DNA from: Gaiellasilicea sp033857955
Lineage (GTDB): Bacteria > Actinomycetota > Thermoleophilia > Gaiellales > Gaiellaceae
Direction: 5' to 3'
DNA: 64,000 bases
Assembly: GCA_033857955.1 (NCBI GenBank)
Contig: JAWVCW010000033.1
Location: forward strand, 17,303-81,302
Positions 1-8,051 of the stretch are shown piece after piece. Within the stretch, counting starts at the first letter, position 1. Every line of letters starts with the position of its first letter. The position numbers and the translations under genes were made by a program. The notes under the pieces were generated by a model. It was not told where the DNA came from and did no database searches. It saw only the letters and a program-made list of their open reading frames with translations.

Positions 1-270
1 GACCTCTGGCTGCACGGGCGCGACGACATCCTGGCGTGGTGGGTCGGGCCGGGCGGCGGCTGCCGCGGCTCGCGCCTCGTCCCGACGGTGGCGGCAAACG
101 GCTCGCCTGCGTTCGGCCAGTACAAGCCGAGCGCGACGGGTGAGGGCTACGACCCGTGGGCGCTGCAGGTGATCGAGCTGGCCGAGGGCCGGATCGTGGA
201 GTTCACGTTCTTCCTCGACACCGAGACGCTCTTCCCGCTCTTCGGGCTGCCGCCGCGACTCGATTCGTAA
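1..270 (+). CDS. C-terminal fragment of an ECF-type RNA polymerase sigma factor with SnoaL-like tail (5' end outside window)
   Basis: The reading frame is open from base 1 to a TAA at 268-270, giving about 89 residues of a C-terminus. The sequence (WLHGRDDILAWWVGPGGGC, then PSATGEGYDPWALQVIEL and EGRIVEFTFFLDTETLFPLFGLP) matches the SnoaL/NTF2-like extension of SigJ/SigX5-type ECF sigma factors, where the tail modulates sigma activity in place of a separate anti-sigma factor. The sigma2 and sigma4 domains lie upstream of the window, so the assignment rests on the tail alone. A stand-alone SnoaL-like protein is the alternative. Confidence 0.6.
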   Translation, partial: DLWLHGRDDILAWWVGPGGGCRGSRLVPTVAANGSPAFGQYKPSATGEGYDPWALQVIELAEGRIVEFTFFLDTETLFPLFGLPPRLDS

Positions 271-291
271 GCGCAGTAACCTCTGCGGCCG

Positions 292-1416
292 ATGGGCTTC
301 TACATTCGCAAGAGTGTGAGAGCAGGGCCGTTCCGGTTCAATCTCAGCAAGTCGGGCCTCGGGGTGAGTGCCGGAGTCCCTGGCTTCCGAATCGGCACCG
401 GTCCGCGTGGCAACTACATCCACGCCGGGCGAGGTGGCGTCTACTACCGGGCAACGCTGGGCGGCAAACGCCGAAGCGGTAGCCGCGCTCCCTCGCCGCC
501 GCCGACGGCGCCCCTCTTCGTCCCGAGCGACGGCATCGTCCTCGAGGACGCGACCGGGGTCTCCGCCGAGCAGCTCGTCCCGACAGCCTCCGGCGATCTC
601 GTTCAGCAGCTCGACCGCGCCGCTCGCACTCACAGGGTCGCGCCGTGGCTCGCAGGGCTCCTCGTCGTCGCCTTGCTCATCGAGCCGACTGTCGGGCTCC
701 TGCTTCTTGTGCCGGGTCTTCCGGCTGTCGTCTGGCTCGGGCTGCGCGACAATGCCCGGCGGTCTGTCGTCGCTTTCTACGATGTGAACGATGACGTGGA
801 GCGTTGGTTCGCCAGCGCCGTCGAGGGCTTCGAAAACGTGGCCGGCTGCAAGAAGGTCTGGCGAATCAACGCGGCCGGCCAGGTAGAGACCACGCATCAG
901 TACAAGGTGAACAGCGGTGCGTCCGCCGTCGTGTCGCGCGGGGATGTCAGCGTTTCGTTCGATCCACCGGCGATCCTGAAGACGAACATCAGAGTCCCGA
1001 CATTCACGTCTGGGAAGCAGTCGCTGTCGTTCCTGCCCGACCGCGTCCTCGTCCGCCACGGCCGGGTTTACTCGGACGCGAGTTATTCGGCGCTGCAGGC
1101 CGATGCCTACTCCCAGCGGTTCATCGAGGACGGTCGTGTGCCCGCAGACTCACAGCAGGTCGACACGACGTGGCAGTACGTGAACGTCAAGGGAGGGCCC
1201 GACCGCCGTTTCAAGAACAACCGCCAGCTGCCCGTCATGCTCTACGGACGTCTCGAGCTTGCGACGCGGCAGGGGCTCTTCTGGCTACTTGACGCCTCGC
1301 GCCCGGATGTCGTCGAGGTAATGGCCAACGTGTTGCTTGCCGCGCCCGTTGCGCTGACCAACGTCTCGGAAGCGCCGCTCGCCGAAACGTCGGCCCCGCT
1401 GGGCGGGCTGATCTAG
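292..1416 (+). CDS. DUF4236-domain membrane protein
   Basis: 374 residues. Residues 1-58 (MGFYIRKSVRAGPFRFNLSK, later SGLGVSAGVPGFRIGTGPRG and YYRATLGG) are a clear DUF4236 domain, a short beta-rich module of unknown function seen at the N-terminus of many bacterial proteins. A Pro-rich linker follows, then a hydrophobic stretch at about 122-150 that could form one or two membrane segments, then about 220 residues of soluble sequence I do not recognise. Start ATG at 292 is fixed by the domain beginning immediately after Met. It is convergent with the STAS gene and the two stops overlap (CTAG at 1413-1416). Confidence 0.8.
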   Translation: MGFYIRKSVRAGPFRFNLSKSGLGVSAGVPGFRIGTGPRGNYIHAGRGGVYYRATLGGKRRSGSRAPSPPPTAPLFVPSDGIVLEDATGVSAEQLVPTASGDLVQQLDRAARTHRVAPWLAGLLVVALLIEPTVGLLLLVPGLPAVVWLGLRDNARRSVVAFYDVNDDVERWFASAVEGFENVAGCKKVWRINAAGQVETTHQYKVNSGASAVVSRGDVSVSFDPPAILKTNIRVPTFTSGKQSLSFLPDRVLVRHGRVYSDASYSALQADAYSQRFIEDGRVPADSQQVDTTWQYVNVKGGPDRRFKNNRQLPVMLYGRLELATRQGLFWLLDASRPDVVEVMANVLLAAPVALTNVSEAPLAETSAPLGGLI

Positions 1417-1706
1417 TCGGGCAGGACGTCGCGGAGGCCCATGAAGGCGACCAACGCGACCAGCTCGTCCGACGCGTGGCGCAGCCGGACCTGGCAGCCG
1501 CGCCGCTGAGCGGCGAGCTGGAGCCGTGCGAGAGCGTCGACCGTCGCCGCGTCGGGCTGGCCGACACCGCTCACATCGCACAGCGCGATGCCGGCGGTGT
1601 TCCGCTCCAGCAATCCACAGACCCGCTGGCACAGGCCGGGCAGGTCGGCGCGGGTGATGGGGCCGGTGATGGCAAACACAAGCGGTTGTGGCGCAGCCGG
1701 GGCCAT
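1413..1706 (-). CDS. STAS-domain protein (anti-sigma-factor antagonist type)
   Basis: 97 residues, entirely one STAS domain: an N-terminal strand (PLVFAITGPITRADLPGLC), a central strand ending ALCDVSGVGQPDAATVDALAR and a C-terminal helix. In SpoIIAA-like proteins the residue after the D-V/L stretch is a Ser or Thr phosphorylated by an anti-sigma kinase; here CDVSG offers a candidate Ser. Such proteins release sigma factors by binding the anti-sigma kinase. No kinase or phosphatase partner is adjacent, so its partner is unknown. Confidence 0.75.
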   Translation of the reverse strand: MAPAAPQPLVFAITGPITRADLPGLCQRVCGLLERNTAGIALCDVSGVGQPDAATVDALARLQLAAQRRGCQVRLRHASDELVALVAFMGLRDVLPD

Positions 1707-1808
1707 CTGGACAAGGACCGCTCGGCCAGCCGGAACTCATCGCCACCGAGCGATGAGTTCGACGCTGCGCAGCGGTCTTAGCTTCGTGCACGTGACTAGG
1801 CTGATGCC

Positions 1809-2705
1809 GTGACCGACCTCGCCATCCGGCTGAGCGGCGCGGTGAAGCGCTACGGCGCGATCACCGCGGTCGACGGTCTCGACCTCGACGTTCCGGAGGG
1901 GACGTGCGTCGGCCTGCTCGGGCCGAACGGGGCCGGCAAGTCGACGACCATGCGGCTCCTGACGGCGCAGTCGATCGCCGACGAGGGCGAGATCGAGGTC
2001 CTGGGCTTCAGGCTCCCGGCCGAGTCGAAGGTCGCACGCGCGCAGTGCGGGGTCGTGCCGCAGCTCGACAATCTCGACGTGACGCTCACGGTCGAGCAGA
2101 ACCTGCTCGTGTTCGCACACCTTTACCGCATCGGCCGTGCCGACCGCCCTGCCGCGATCGAGCGGGCGCTCGAGATGTCGAAGCTCGTCGACCGCCGCGA
2201 CTCGCGTGTCGACAAGCTCTCCGGCGGCCTGCGTCGGCGCCTGCTGATCGCACGCGCGCTCGTCCACCGCCCGCGACTCGTGCTCCTCGACGAGCCGACG
2301 GTCGGGCTCGACCCGCAGGTGCGCCAGGAGCTCTGGGCTCTGATCGACGCGCTACGCAGCGAAGGCACGACGATCCTGATGTCCACCCATTACATCGAGG
2401 AGGCGCAACGACTCGCCGACACGGTGATGATCATGTCCCACGGCAAGGCCGTCGCGGCCGGGCCGCCCGCGGAACTGGTGCTCGAGCATGCAGGCCACGA
2501 GGTGCTCGAGGTCTACGGGCCCCCGGCACGGCTCGCGGAGGTCGAGGCGGAGGCGGAGACGAGCGGGCTGCGCACGCGGCGCACCGGCACGAGCGTCTCG
2601 ATCCTCGGCTTCGACGGCTCGAACGGAGCGGGGATCGACGGCGAGCGCCGCCCCGCGAACCTCGAGGACGTCTTCGTCCTCCTCACCGGCGAGGAGATCG
2701 GCTGA
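1809..2705 (+). CDS. ABC transporter ATP-binding protein (NodI/DrrA type)
   Basis: 298 residues. Walker A GPNGAGKSTTMRLL at about 35-48, Q-loop near VVPQLDNLD, signature LSGGLRRRLLIARAL, Walker B LVLLDEPTVGLDP and the switch His in STHYIEE are all present. The C-terminal 80 residues follow the pattern of the drug/NodI export ATPases. GTG at 1809 is the start; an ATG five bases upstream runs into a stop after two codons. The stop overlaps the permease start (TGATG), so the two are translationally coupled as an exporter of an unknown substrate. Confidence 0.92.
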   Translation: MTDLAIRLSGAVKRYGAITAVDGLDLDVPEGTCVGLLGPNGAGKSTTMRLLTAQSIADEGEIEVLGFRLPAESKVARAQCGVVPQLDNLDVTLTVEQNLLVFAHLYRIGRADRPAAIERALEMSKLVDRRDSRVDKLSGGLRRRLLIARALVHRPRLVLLDEPTVGLDPQVRQELWALIDALRSEGTTILMSTHYIEEAQRLADTVMIMSHGKAVAAGPPAELVLEHAGHEVLEVYGPPARLAEVEAEAETSGLRTRRTGTSVSILGFDGSNGAGIDGERRPANLEDVFVLLTGEEIG

Positions 2706-3502
2706 TGGCCGCTAGGACGGAACGCCGGCGCAGTCTTGGCCGGCTCGAACGCCCGGCGATCACCGGCGTGCTGGTGCGCGAGGTCGTCAACTTCTCCTCC
2801 TACTGGAAATCTGCGACGTTCTCGTCGACCGTCGACCCGACGATCTATCTGCTCGCGTTCGGGTTCGGGTTCGGCTCGCTCGTCAGCCGTGTCGGCGGCT
2901 ACGACTACGTCGAGTTCGTCGGCACCGGCACGGTCGCGACCGCGGTGCTCTTCTCGAGTGCGTTCCCGGCGATGTTCGGCGTGTTCGTCAAGTACCAGTT
3001 CCAGCGGACCTACGACGCGATCCTCGCCGCGCCCGTGGACACCGAGGAGCTCGTCACCGCCGAGGCGCTCTGGATCGCAACGCGGGCCGGCGTCTACGGT
3101 TGCGTGCCGATGCTCGTGGCGATGGTGTTCGGGCTCGACCCGGCCTGGGGGATGCTCACGGTGCCGGTGATCGCTTGGGTGGCCGGGTTCGGTTGGGCGT
3201 GCTTCGGGATCGCGATCGCGGGCTTCGCGAAGTCGATCGACAACTTCAGCTACATCGTGAGCGGTGTCCTGACGCCGCTCTTCCTCGTAGCCGGGACGTT
3301 CTTCCCGCTCGACGCCCTGCCGCGCTGGGCACAGGTGCTCGGAGAGATCAACCCGCTCCATCACTGCGTCGTGCTCGTCCGGCACGCGGCGTTCGGCTTC
3401 GTCGGCTGGACGGACCTGATCCGCGTCGGCGCGCTCTTGCTCTTCGGCCTGCTCATGTGGCGGATCGCGATTCGGGCGATGACCCGCAAGCTCGTCGACT
3501 AG
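2705..3502 (+). CDS. ABC-2 type exporter permease (NodJ-like)
   Basis: 265 residues starting at the ATG that overlaps the ATPase stop by one base. About six hydrophobic segments, with the ABC-2 signature region late in the protein (SGVLTPLFLVAGTFFPLDAL, then EINPLHHCVVLVRH), as in NodJ and DrrB-like permeases. Together with the upstream ATPase it would form a homodimeric-permease exporter in the cytoplasmic membrane. Much longer frames through this region in the same phase are extensions into the ATPase gene and carry no family signal. Confidence 0.9.
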   Translation: MAARTERRRSLGRLERPAITGVLVREVVNFSSYWKSATFSSTVDPTIYLLAFGFGFGSLVSRVGGYDYVEFVGTGTVATAVLFSSAFPAMFGVFVKYQFQRTYDAILAAPVDTEELVTAEALWIATRAGVYGCVPMLVAMVFGLDPAWGMLTVPVIAWVAGFGWACFGIAIAGFAKSIDNFSYIVSGVLTPLFLVAGTFFPLDALPRWAQVLGEINPLHHCVVLVRHAAFGFVGWTDLIRVGALLLFGLLMWRIAIRAMTRKLVD

Positions 3503-3522
3503 CACCATCTAGGATCGTCCCG

Positions 3523-5181
3523 GTGGAGCGTCCGCTCGCGAACGAGGATCTGATCGCGGGCCCGCGCCGGGCCGGCGCGCGTGCCCACCTTCGTGCGATG
3601 GGCCTCGACGAGCGCGACTGGGGCCGTCCGCTGGTCGGAATCGCGACGACGTGGACCGGGACGATGCCGTGCAATCTCGGCCAGCGTGAGCTCGCGGCGC
3701 ACGTAGCGGCCGGGGTGCGCGCGGCGGGGGGCACGCCGCTCGAGTTCAACACGATCGCGGTCTCGGACAATCTGACGCAGGGGACACCGGGAATGCGCGC
3801 GTCGCTCGTCAGCCGCGAGGTGATCGCCGACTCGGTGGAGCTCGTCGGGCGCAGCCAGCCGTTCGACGGCCTGATCTGCCTCGGCGGCTGCGACAAGACG
3901 GTGCCCGGGCTGGCGATGGCGATGCTGCGGCTCGACGTTCCAGGGTTGATCCTCTACTCGGGGGCGATGGCCCCCGGTACGCACCGCGGTGCGCAGGTGA
4001 CGATCCAGGACGTGTGGGAGGGGGTCGGCGCGCACGAGGGCGGCCTGATCACGGACGCCGAGCTGCTCGCGCTCGAGCGACACGCGTGTCCCGGCTACGG
4101 CGCCTGCACGGGACACTTCACGGCCAACACGATGGCCGTCGCGATCGACTTTCTCGGGCTCGGCCCGATCGGTCTCGGCAGCATTCCCGCGGCCGACCCG
4201 GCCAAGGCAGAGGCGGGGGAGACCGCCGGTCGGCTCGTGCTCGACGTGATCGCGCGCGACGTCCGGCCTTCGTCGCTCGTGACGCGCACGGCGCTCGAGA
4301 ATGCGATCGTGGGCGTCACGGGAACGGGCGGCTCGACGAACGCTGTACTGCACCTGCTGGCGATCGCCGGCGAGGCCGGCGTCCCGCTCGAGCTCGAAGA
4401 CTTCGATCGGCTCTCGGCGTCGACCCCGGTGGTGACGAGCTTGACGCCCGGCGGTCGCTTCGTCGCGGGCGACATGCACCGAGCCGGCGGCACCGCCGCG
4501 GTGATCAAGCAACTGCTCCCGCACCTGCATGGGGACGCCCCGACGGTCGACGGCCGGACGATCGCCGAGCACGCCGCTGCGGCGCGCGACCCGGACGGCG
4601 AGGTGATCGCAGCGGCAGGGCAGCCGTTCAAGCCGGGCGGGGCCCTCCGGGTGCTCCGTGGCAACCTCGCGCCCGAGGGCGCGGTCGTGAAGCTCGCCGG
4701 GCACGAGCGACCCACGCACCGGGGGCCGGCCCGCGTGTTCGGATCGGAGGTGGCGTGCAAGGAGGCTGTCTATGCGGGTGTCGTCCAGCCGGGTGAGGTC
4801 GTTGTCGTCCGGAACGAAGGCCCCGCCGGCGCACCGGGGATGCCGGAGATGCTGTCGATCACCTCGGCGATCGTCGGACGCGGGCTGGGCGGCTCGGTCG
4901 TCCTCGTCACCGACGGCCGCTTCAGCGGCGCGACCCGTGGCGTGATGGTGGGACACGTGGCGCCCGAGGCGGTGCGGGGAGGACCGATCGCGTTCGTCCG
5001 GGACGGGGACGTGATCTCGATCGATGTCGACGCAAGAACGCTCGAGGTCGAGCTGGACGAGCAGGAGCTCGCGCAGCGGCGGGTGGGCTGGGTCCCGCCC
5101 GAGCCGCGCGTGACCCGCGGCGTCCTCGCCAAGTACGCGCGGAGCGTCTCCTCGGCTTCGCGCGGCGCGGTGACGGAATGA
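3523..5181 (+). CDS. ilvD: Dihydroxy-acid dehydratase family protein (IlvD/Edd)
   Basis: 552 residues from GTG 3523, the usual length for IlvD. It shows the family blocks TMPCNLGQRELA, EFNTIAVSDNLTQGTPGM, LGGCDKTVPGLAMAMLRLD, GYGACTGHFTANTMA and, near the end, TDGRFSGATRG with the catalytic Ser. The three cysteines in MPC, GGCDK and GAC match the Fe-S ligands of [2Fe-2S] dehydratases. IlvD makes 2-keto acids in branched-chain amino-acid synthesis. The coupled SDR and MFS genes and the absence of other ilv genes mean a sugar-acid dehydratase is a real alternative. Confidence 0.85.
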   Translation: MERPLANEDLIAGPRRAGARAHLRAMGLDERDWGRPLVGIATTWTGTMPCNLGQRELAAHVAAGVRAAGGTPLEFNTIAVSDNLTQGTPGMRASLVSREVIADSVELVGRSQPFDGLICLGGCDKTVPGLAMAMLRLDVPGLILYSGAMAPGTHRGAQVTIQDVWEGVGAHEGGLITDAELLALERHACPGYGACTGHFTANTMAVAIDFLGLGPIGLGSIPAADPAKAEAGETAGRLVLDVIARDVRPSSLVTRTALENAIVGVTGTGGSTNAVLHLLAIAGEAGVPLELEDFDRLSASTPVVTSLTPGGRFVAGDMHRAGGTAAVIKQLLPHLHGDAPTVDGRTIAEHAAAARDPDGEVIAAAGQPFKPGGALRVLRGNLAPEGAVVKLAGHERPTHRGPARVFGSEVACKEAVYAGVVQPGEVVVVRNEGPAGAPGMPEMLSITSAIVGRGLGGSVVLVTDGRFSGATRGVMVGHVAPEAVRGGPIAFVRDGDVISIDVDARTLEVELDEQELAQRRVGWVPPEPRVTRGVLAKYARSVSSASRGAVTE

Positions 5182-5963
5182 ACGGACGGCTCGAGGGCAA
5201 GGTCGCGCTCGTCACGGGCGCTTCGCGCGGGATCGGGCGCTCGCTCGCCCTGGGGCTCGCCGCCGAGGGTGCGGTCGTGCATGTGAACGACCTCGAGGAG
5301 CCGGCGGAGCTCCTCGCCGAGCTACCCGGGGACCGGCGCGGGCGCGCGCTGGCGTTCGACGTCTCGGACCCGGCCCAGATCGCCGAGCACGTCCGCAGCC
5401 TCGAGCGGCTCGACATCCTGGTGAACTGCGCCGGCATCCCCGGCTGGATGAACCTCGCCGACCCGAGCGAGGAGACCTGGGATCGGGTGATCGACACCAA
5501 CCTGAAAGGGACGTTCTTCTGCTCCGTCGAGGCGGCGCGGCTGATGCGGGCCGGCGGCGGCGGCTCGATCATCAATGTCTCGTCCGTCGTCGCGGCCAGA
5601 GGCCTGCGCAACCTCGCCGCCTACGCAGCGAGCAAGGGCGGAATCAACGCGCTCACGATCCAGCTGGCCGTGGAGCTTGCGCCCGACCAGATCCGTGTCA
5701 ACGCCTTCGCTCCCGGAGCAACGAACGTGCAGCGCAACCTCGACGACGATCCGTCCTATCGCGAGACCTGGGCTCCGTTGATTCCGCTGGGCCGCGTCGC
5801 GGAGCCGGAGGACATGGTCGGGCCGACCGTGTTCCTCGCCTCGGAGGAGTCGTCACACGTCACGGGCCAGCTGTTCTACGTGGACGGCGGCTGGACCGCC
5901 GTCGGCAGGTTCCCGGAGTCGTACGTCGACCTCGCGGAGCGCCAGCAACACCGCGAGCGTTGA
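5178..5963 (+). CDS. Short-chain dehydrogenase/reductase (SDR)
   Basis: 261 residues. Classical SDR features: cofactor motif TGASRGIG at 13-20, NCAG at 83-86, Asn108, Ser135/136, and Tyr149-x3-Lys153 (YAASK). The C-terminal LFYVDGGW is also typical. It overlaps the dehydratase stop by four bases (ATGA) and the MFS start, so all three genes form one coupled unit. An NAD(P)-dependent alcohol or sugar oxidation is likely; the substrate cannot be read from sequence. Confidence 0.9.
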   Translation: MNGRLEGKVALVTGASRGIGRSLALGLAAEGAVVHVNDLEEPAELLAELPGDRRGRALAFDVSDPAQIAEHVRSLERLDILVNCAGIPGWMNLADPSEETWDRVIDTNLKGTFFCSVEAARLMRAGGGGSIINVSSVVAARGLRNLAAYAASKGGINALTIQLAVELAPDQIRVNAFAPGATNVQRNLDDDPSYRETWAPLIPLGRVAEPEDMVGPTVFLASEESSHVTGQLFYVDGGWTAVGRFPESYVDLAERQQHRER

Positions 5964-7201
5964 CGCCGGCGCGCCCGCTGCGGCGGAACGGGGATTTCGT
6001 GCTCCTGTTGGCCGGGCGGTTGCTCTCGACGCTCGGCTCGCAGGTGTCTGCGATCGCGTATCCGCTGCTCGTGCTGGCGGTCACGCACTCGCCGGCAAAG
6101 GCCGGGGTCGTGGGCTTCGCCGGGCTCGTCCCGCATGCGCTCCTCGGCCTGCTCGCAGGCGTTGCCGCCGATCGGTGGAACCGCAAGCGGCTGATGATCG
6201 CCGCGGACGGGGTTCGCGCGCTGGCGATCGCGACCCTTGCCGCGGCGATCCTCCTCCACCGGGTGGCGTTCTGGCAGATCGCGGTCGTGGCGTTCGTCGA
6301 GGGCACCGGCTCGGCGTTCTTCCGCGCCGCGGAGGCCGGGGCGCTCCGCGCGGTTGTTCCGGCGCAGCAGCTTCCCGCGGCCGTGGGCGCCATGGAGGCG
6401 CGAGCGGCGACGGTCAGGCTCGCCGGCCCGCCTTTCGGGGGCGTGCTGTTCGGGCTCGGGCGTGCTGTTCCGTTCCTCTTCGACGCTGTCTCGTACGCGT
6501 TCTCGTTCTTCTCGCTCCTCGCGATGCGGACGCCGTTTCAGGAGGAGCGCGAAGTCGATCGCGCGCGCGTGCGCGCGCAGATCGCCGAGGGGTTCCGCTT
6601 CCTGTGGGGCCAGCCGTTCCTCCGCACGTGCGCGTTTCTCTGGGGCCTCGGCAACTTCACGCTGCCGGGCATCTTCCTGGTCCTGGTCGTCGCCGGCACA
6701 CGCCAGGGCTTGTCGAGCGGACAGATCGGGGCCCTGTTCGCCGCGTTCGGCGCCTGCACGCTGATCGGCTCGATCGTCTCGCCGCTCGTTCGCCGCGCGC
6801 TCTCGATGCGAGCGATCCTCCTGAGCGAGCTCTGGCTCGGGCTCGGGACCACGGCTTTCCTCATCTGGCCGAACGTCTACGTGCTGACCGCGGCGATCCT
6901 GCCGCAGGCACTCGTGCTGCCGGTGACGGACTCGGCGGTGACCGGCTATCGCATCGCTGTGACTCCGGACCGGCTGGTCGGCCGCGTCGAGAGCGTGAGG
7001 AGCACGATCGCACTGCTGGCAGCTCCATTCGGGCCGCTCCTCGCCGGCTTCTTGCTGGCTTCGGTCTCGGCGCGAGCGACGGTCGCCGTCTTCACCGCGT
7101 GTACCCTGGCGCTTGCGCTCTGGGGCACGCTGAGCCCGTCGATCCGGAGGGCACCGAGCCTGGACGAGCTCGATGCCCTCCCAACGCGCGCTGCGATCTA
7201 G
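5960..7201 (+). CDS. MFS transporter (MFS_3/EntS-like)
   Basis: 413 residues with about 12 hydrophobic segments and the MFS loop 2-3 pattern near DRWNRKRLM (about 73-81). The start is a TTG at 5960 overlapping the SDR stop (TTGA), after which the first segment (VLLLAGRLLSTLGSQVSAIA) begins at residue 13, as expected for this group of exporters related to EntS. It may move the substrate or product of the dehydratase/SDR pair, or be a separate efflux function. The 3' end overlaps the convergent AHSA1 gene by four bases. Confidence 0.88.
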   Translation: MTPARPLRRNGDFVLLLAGRLLSTLGSQVSAIAYPLLVLAVTHSPAKAGVVGFAGLVPHALLGLLAGVAADRWNRKRLMIAADGVRALAIATLAAAILLHRVAFWQIAVVAFVEGTGSAFFRAAEAGALRAVVPAQQLPAAVGAMEARAATVRLAGPPFGGVLFGLGRAVPFLFDAVSYAFSFFSLLAMRTPFQEEREVDRARVRAQIAEGFRFLWGQPFLRTCAFLWGLGNFTLPGIFLVLVVAGTRQGLSSGQIGALFAAFGACTLIGSIVSPLVRRALSMRAILLSELWLGLGTTAFLIWPNVYVLTAAILPQALVLPVTDSAVTGYRIAVTPDRLVGRVESVRSTIALLAAPFGPLLAGFLLASVSARATVAVFTACTLALALWGTLSPSIRRAPSLDELDALPTRAAI

Positions 7202-7665
7202 GCCTGCTTCGCCAGGAACTCCGCCAGCTTGTCGAGGAACGAGCCGTAGCCGCCTTCGAGACCCTCGAAATGCTCCTCCTCGAGCGTCCCGGCGTGGTGC
7301 AGCACGAGCTCGGTCTTGCCACCGAGGTCTCCGAAGGTGACAGTCAGCACCTGCCGCTCGGTGTCGTCGTCGCTCCCGACGTCCTCGAAGGTCAGCACGA
7401 GGCGCTCCGGCTCCTGCACCTCACGGTACAGACCGGCGAACGGCATCTCGCTGCCGTCTTCGGCGATCATGGGCGCACTCCACGCCCCGCCCGGCCTGAC
7501 ATCGAGGGAGACCGTGGCCAGCGGCACGTCGAGCTCGGCGCCGAACCAGTAGGCGAACTGGGCGGGGTCGGTCCACGCCTTCCAGACGAGCTCGCGCGGT
7601 GCATCGAAGACGCGGGTGATCGTGAGCTCCCGGCGGGCCTTCGTCGTGCTCGTATCTTCACTCAT
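7198..7665 (-). CDS. SRPBCC/AHSA1-family protein
   Basis: 155 residues with the AHSA1-type START fold signature: ELTITRVFDAPRELVWKAWTD at the N-terminus, FAYWFGAE, DVRPGGAWSAPM, and a C-terminal amphipathic helix (GSFLDKLAEFLAKQ). These small hydrophobic-pocket proteins are very often encoded directly after an ArsR repressor, as here; their ligands are mostly unknown. The gene overlaps the upstream arsR-like gene by eight bases and is surely in the same transcript. Confidence 0.9.
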   Translation of the reverse strand: MSEDTSTTKARRELTITRVFDAPRELVWKAWTDPAQFAYWFGAELDVPLATVSLDVRPGGAWSAPMIAEDGSEMPFAGLYREVQEPERLVLTFEDVGSDDDTERQVLTVTFGDLGGKTELVLHHAGTLEEEHFEGLEGGYGSFLDKLAEFLAKQA

Positions 7666-7996
7666 CGGTCCGTCCCTTCTGGATCTGTCGGAGATGTTCG
7701 TCGAGGCGGTCGAGGCTGCCCTCCCAGAACTGCCGGTAGTGCTCCAGCCAGTCGGCCGCGTCCTCCAGTGGAGCGGCCTTCAGCCGGCACGGTCGCCACT
7801 GGGCGTCGCGACCGCGTGTGATCAGCCCGGCGTGCTCGAGCACCTTGAGATGCTTGGAGATTGCCGGCAGGCTGACTGCGAACGGCGCCGCCACCTCGGT
7901 GACGGTCGCCTCCCCCTTTGCGAGCCCGGCGAGGATCGCGCGACGAGTCGGATCGGAGAGCGCTGCGAACGTCCGGTTGAGCTGGTCGGTGGTCAT
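7658..7996 (-). CDS. ArsR-family transcriptional regulator
   Basis: 112 residues: winged helix with FAALSDPTRRAILAGLAKGE, recognition helix region VSLPAISKHLKVLEHAGLI and wing ITRGRDAQWRPCRL. It lacks the CxC metal motif of metal sensors, fitting the non-metal ArsR subgroup paired with AHSA1 proteins. It is the first gene of a two-gene unit. The AT-rich palindrome at 8010-8026 lies 14 bases upstream of its start and is a likely autoregulatory operator. Confidence 0.92.
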   Translation of the reverse strand: MTTDQLNRTFAALSDPTRRAILAGLAKGEATVTEVAAPFAVSLPAISKHLKVLEHAGLITRGRDAQWRPCRLKAAPLEDAADWLEHYRQFWEGSLDRLDEHLRQIQKGRTDE

Positions 7997-8009
7997 GCTC
8001 CTTCACCAC

Positions 8010-8026
8010 GTAGTGTATTTAACTAC
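8010..8026. promoter_or_regulatory. Palindromic operator candidate upstream of arsR-AHSA1
   Basis: GTAGT and ACTAC arms separated by seven A/T-rich bases (GTGTATTTA region), in an AT-rich island that stands out from the high-GC surroundings. It sits 14 bases before the ArsR start, within the expected promoter, and on the other side lies the end of the M24 gene, so only the arsR unit can be its target. Assignment as the ArsR operator is inference. Confidence 0.5.
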
Positions 8027-8051
8027 ATGGTAAAATATACACAACCGCCGG

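Noticed and set aside
3100..3522. N-terminal extension of the IlvD-like protein
   Set aside because: The upstream part is an out-of-frame reading of the ABC permease gene; GTG 3523 matches the family start.
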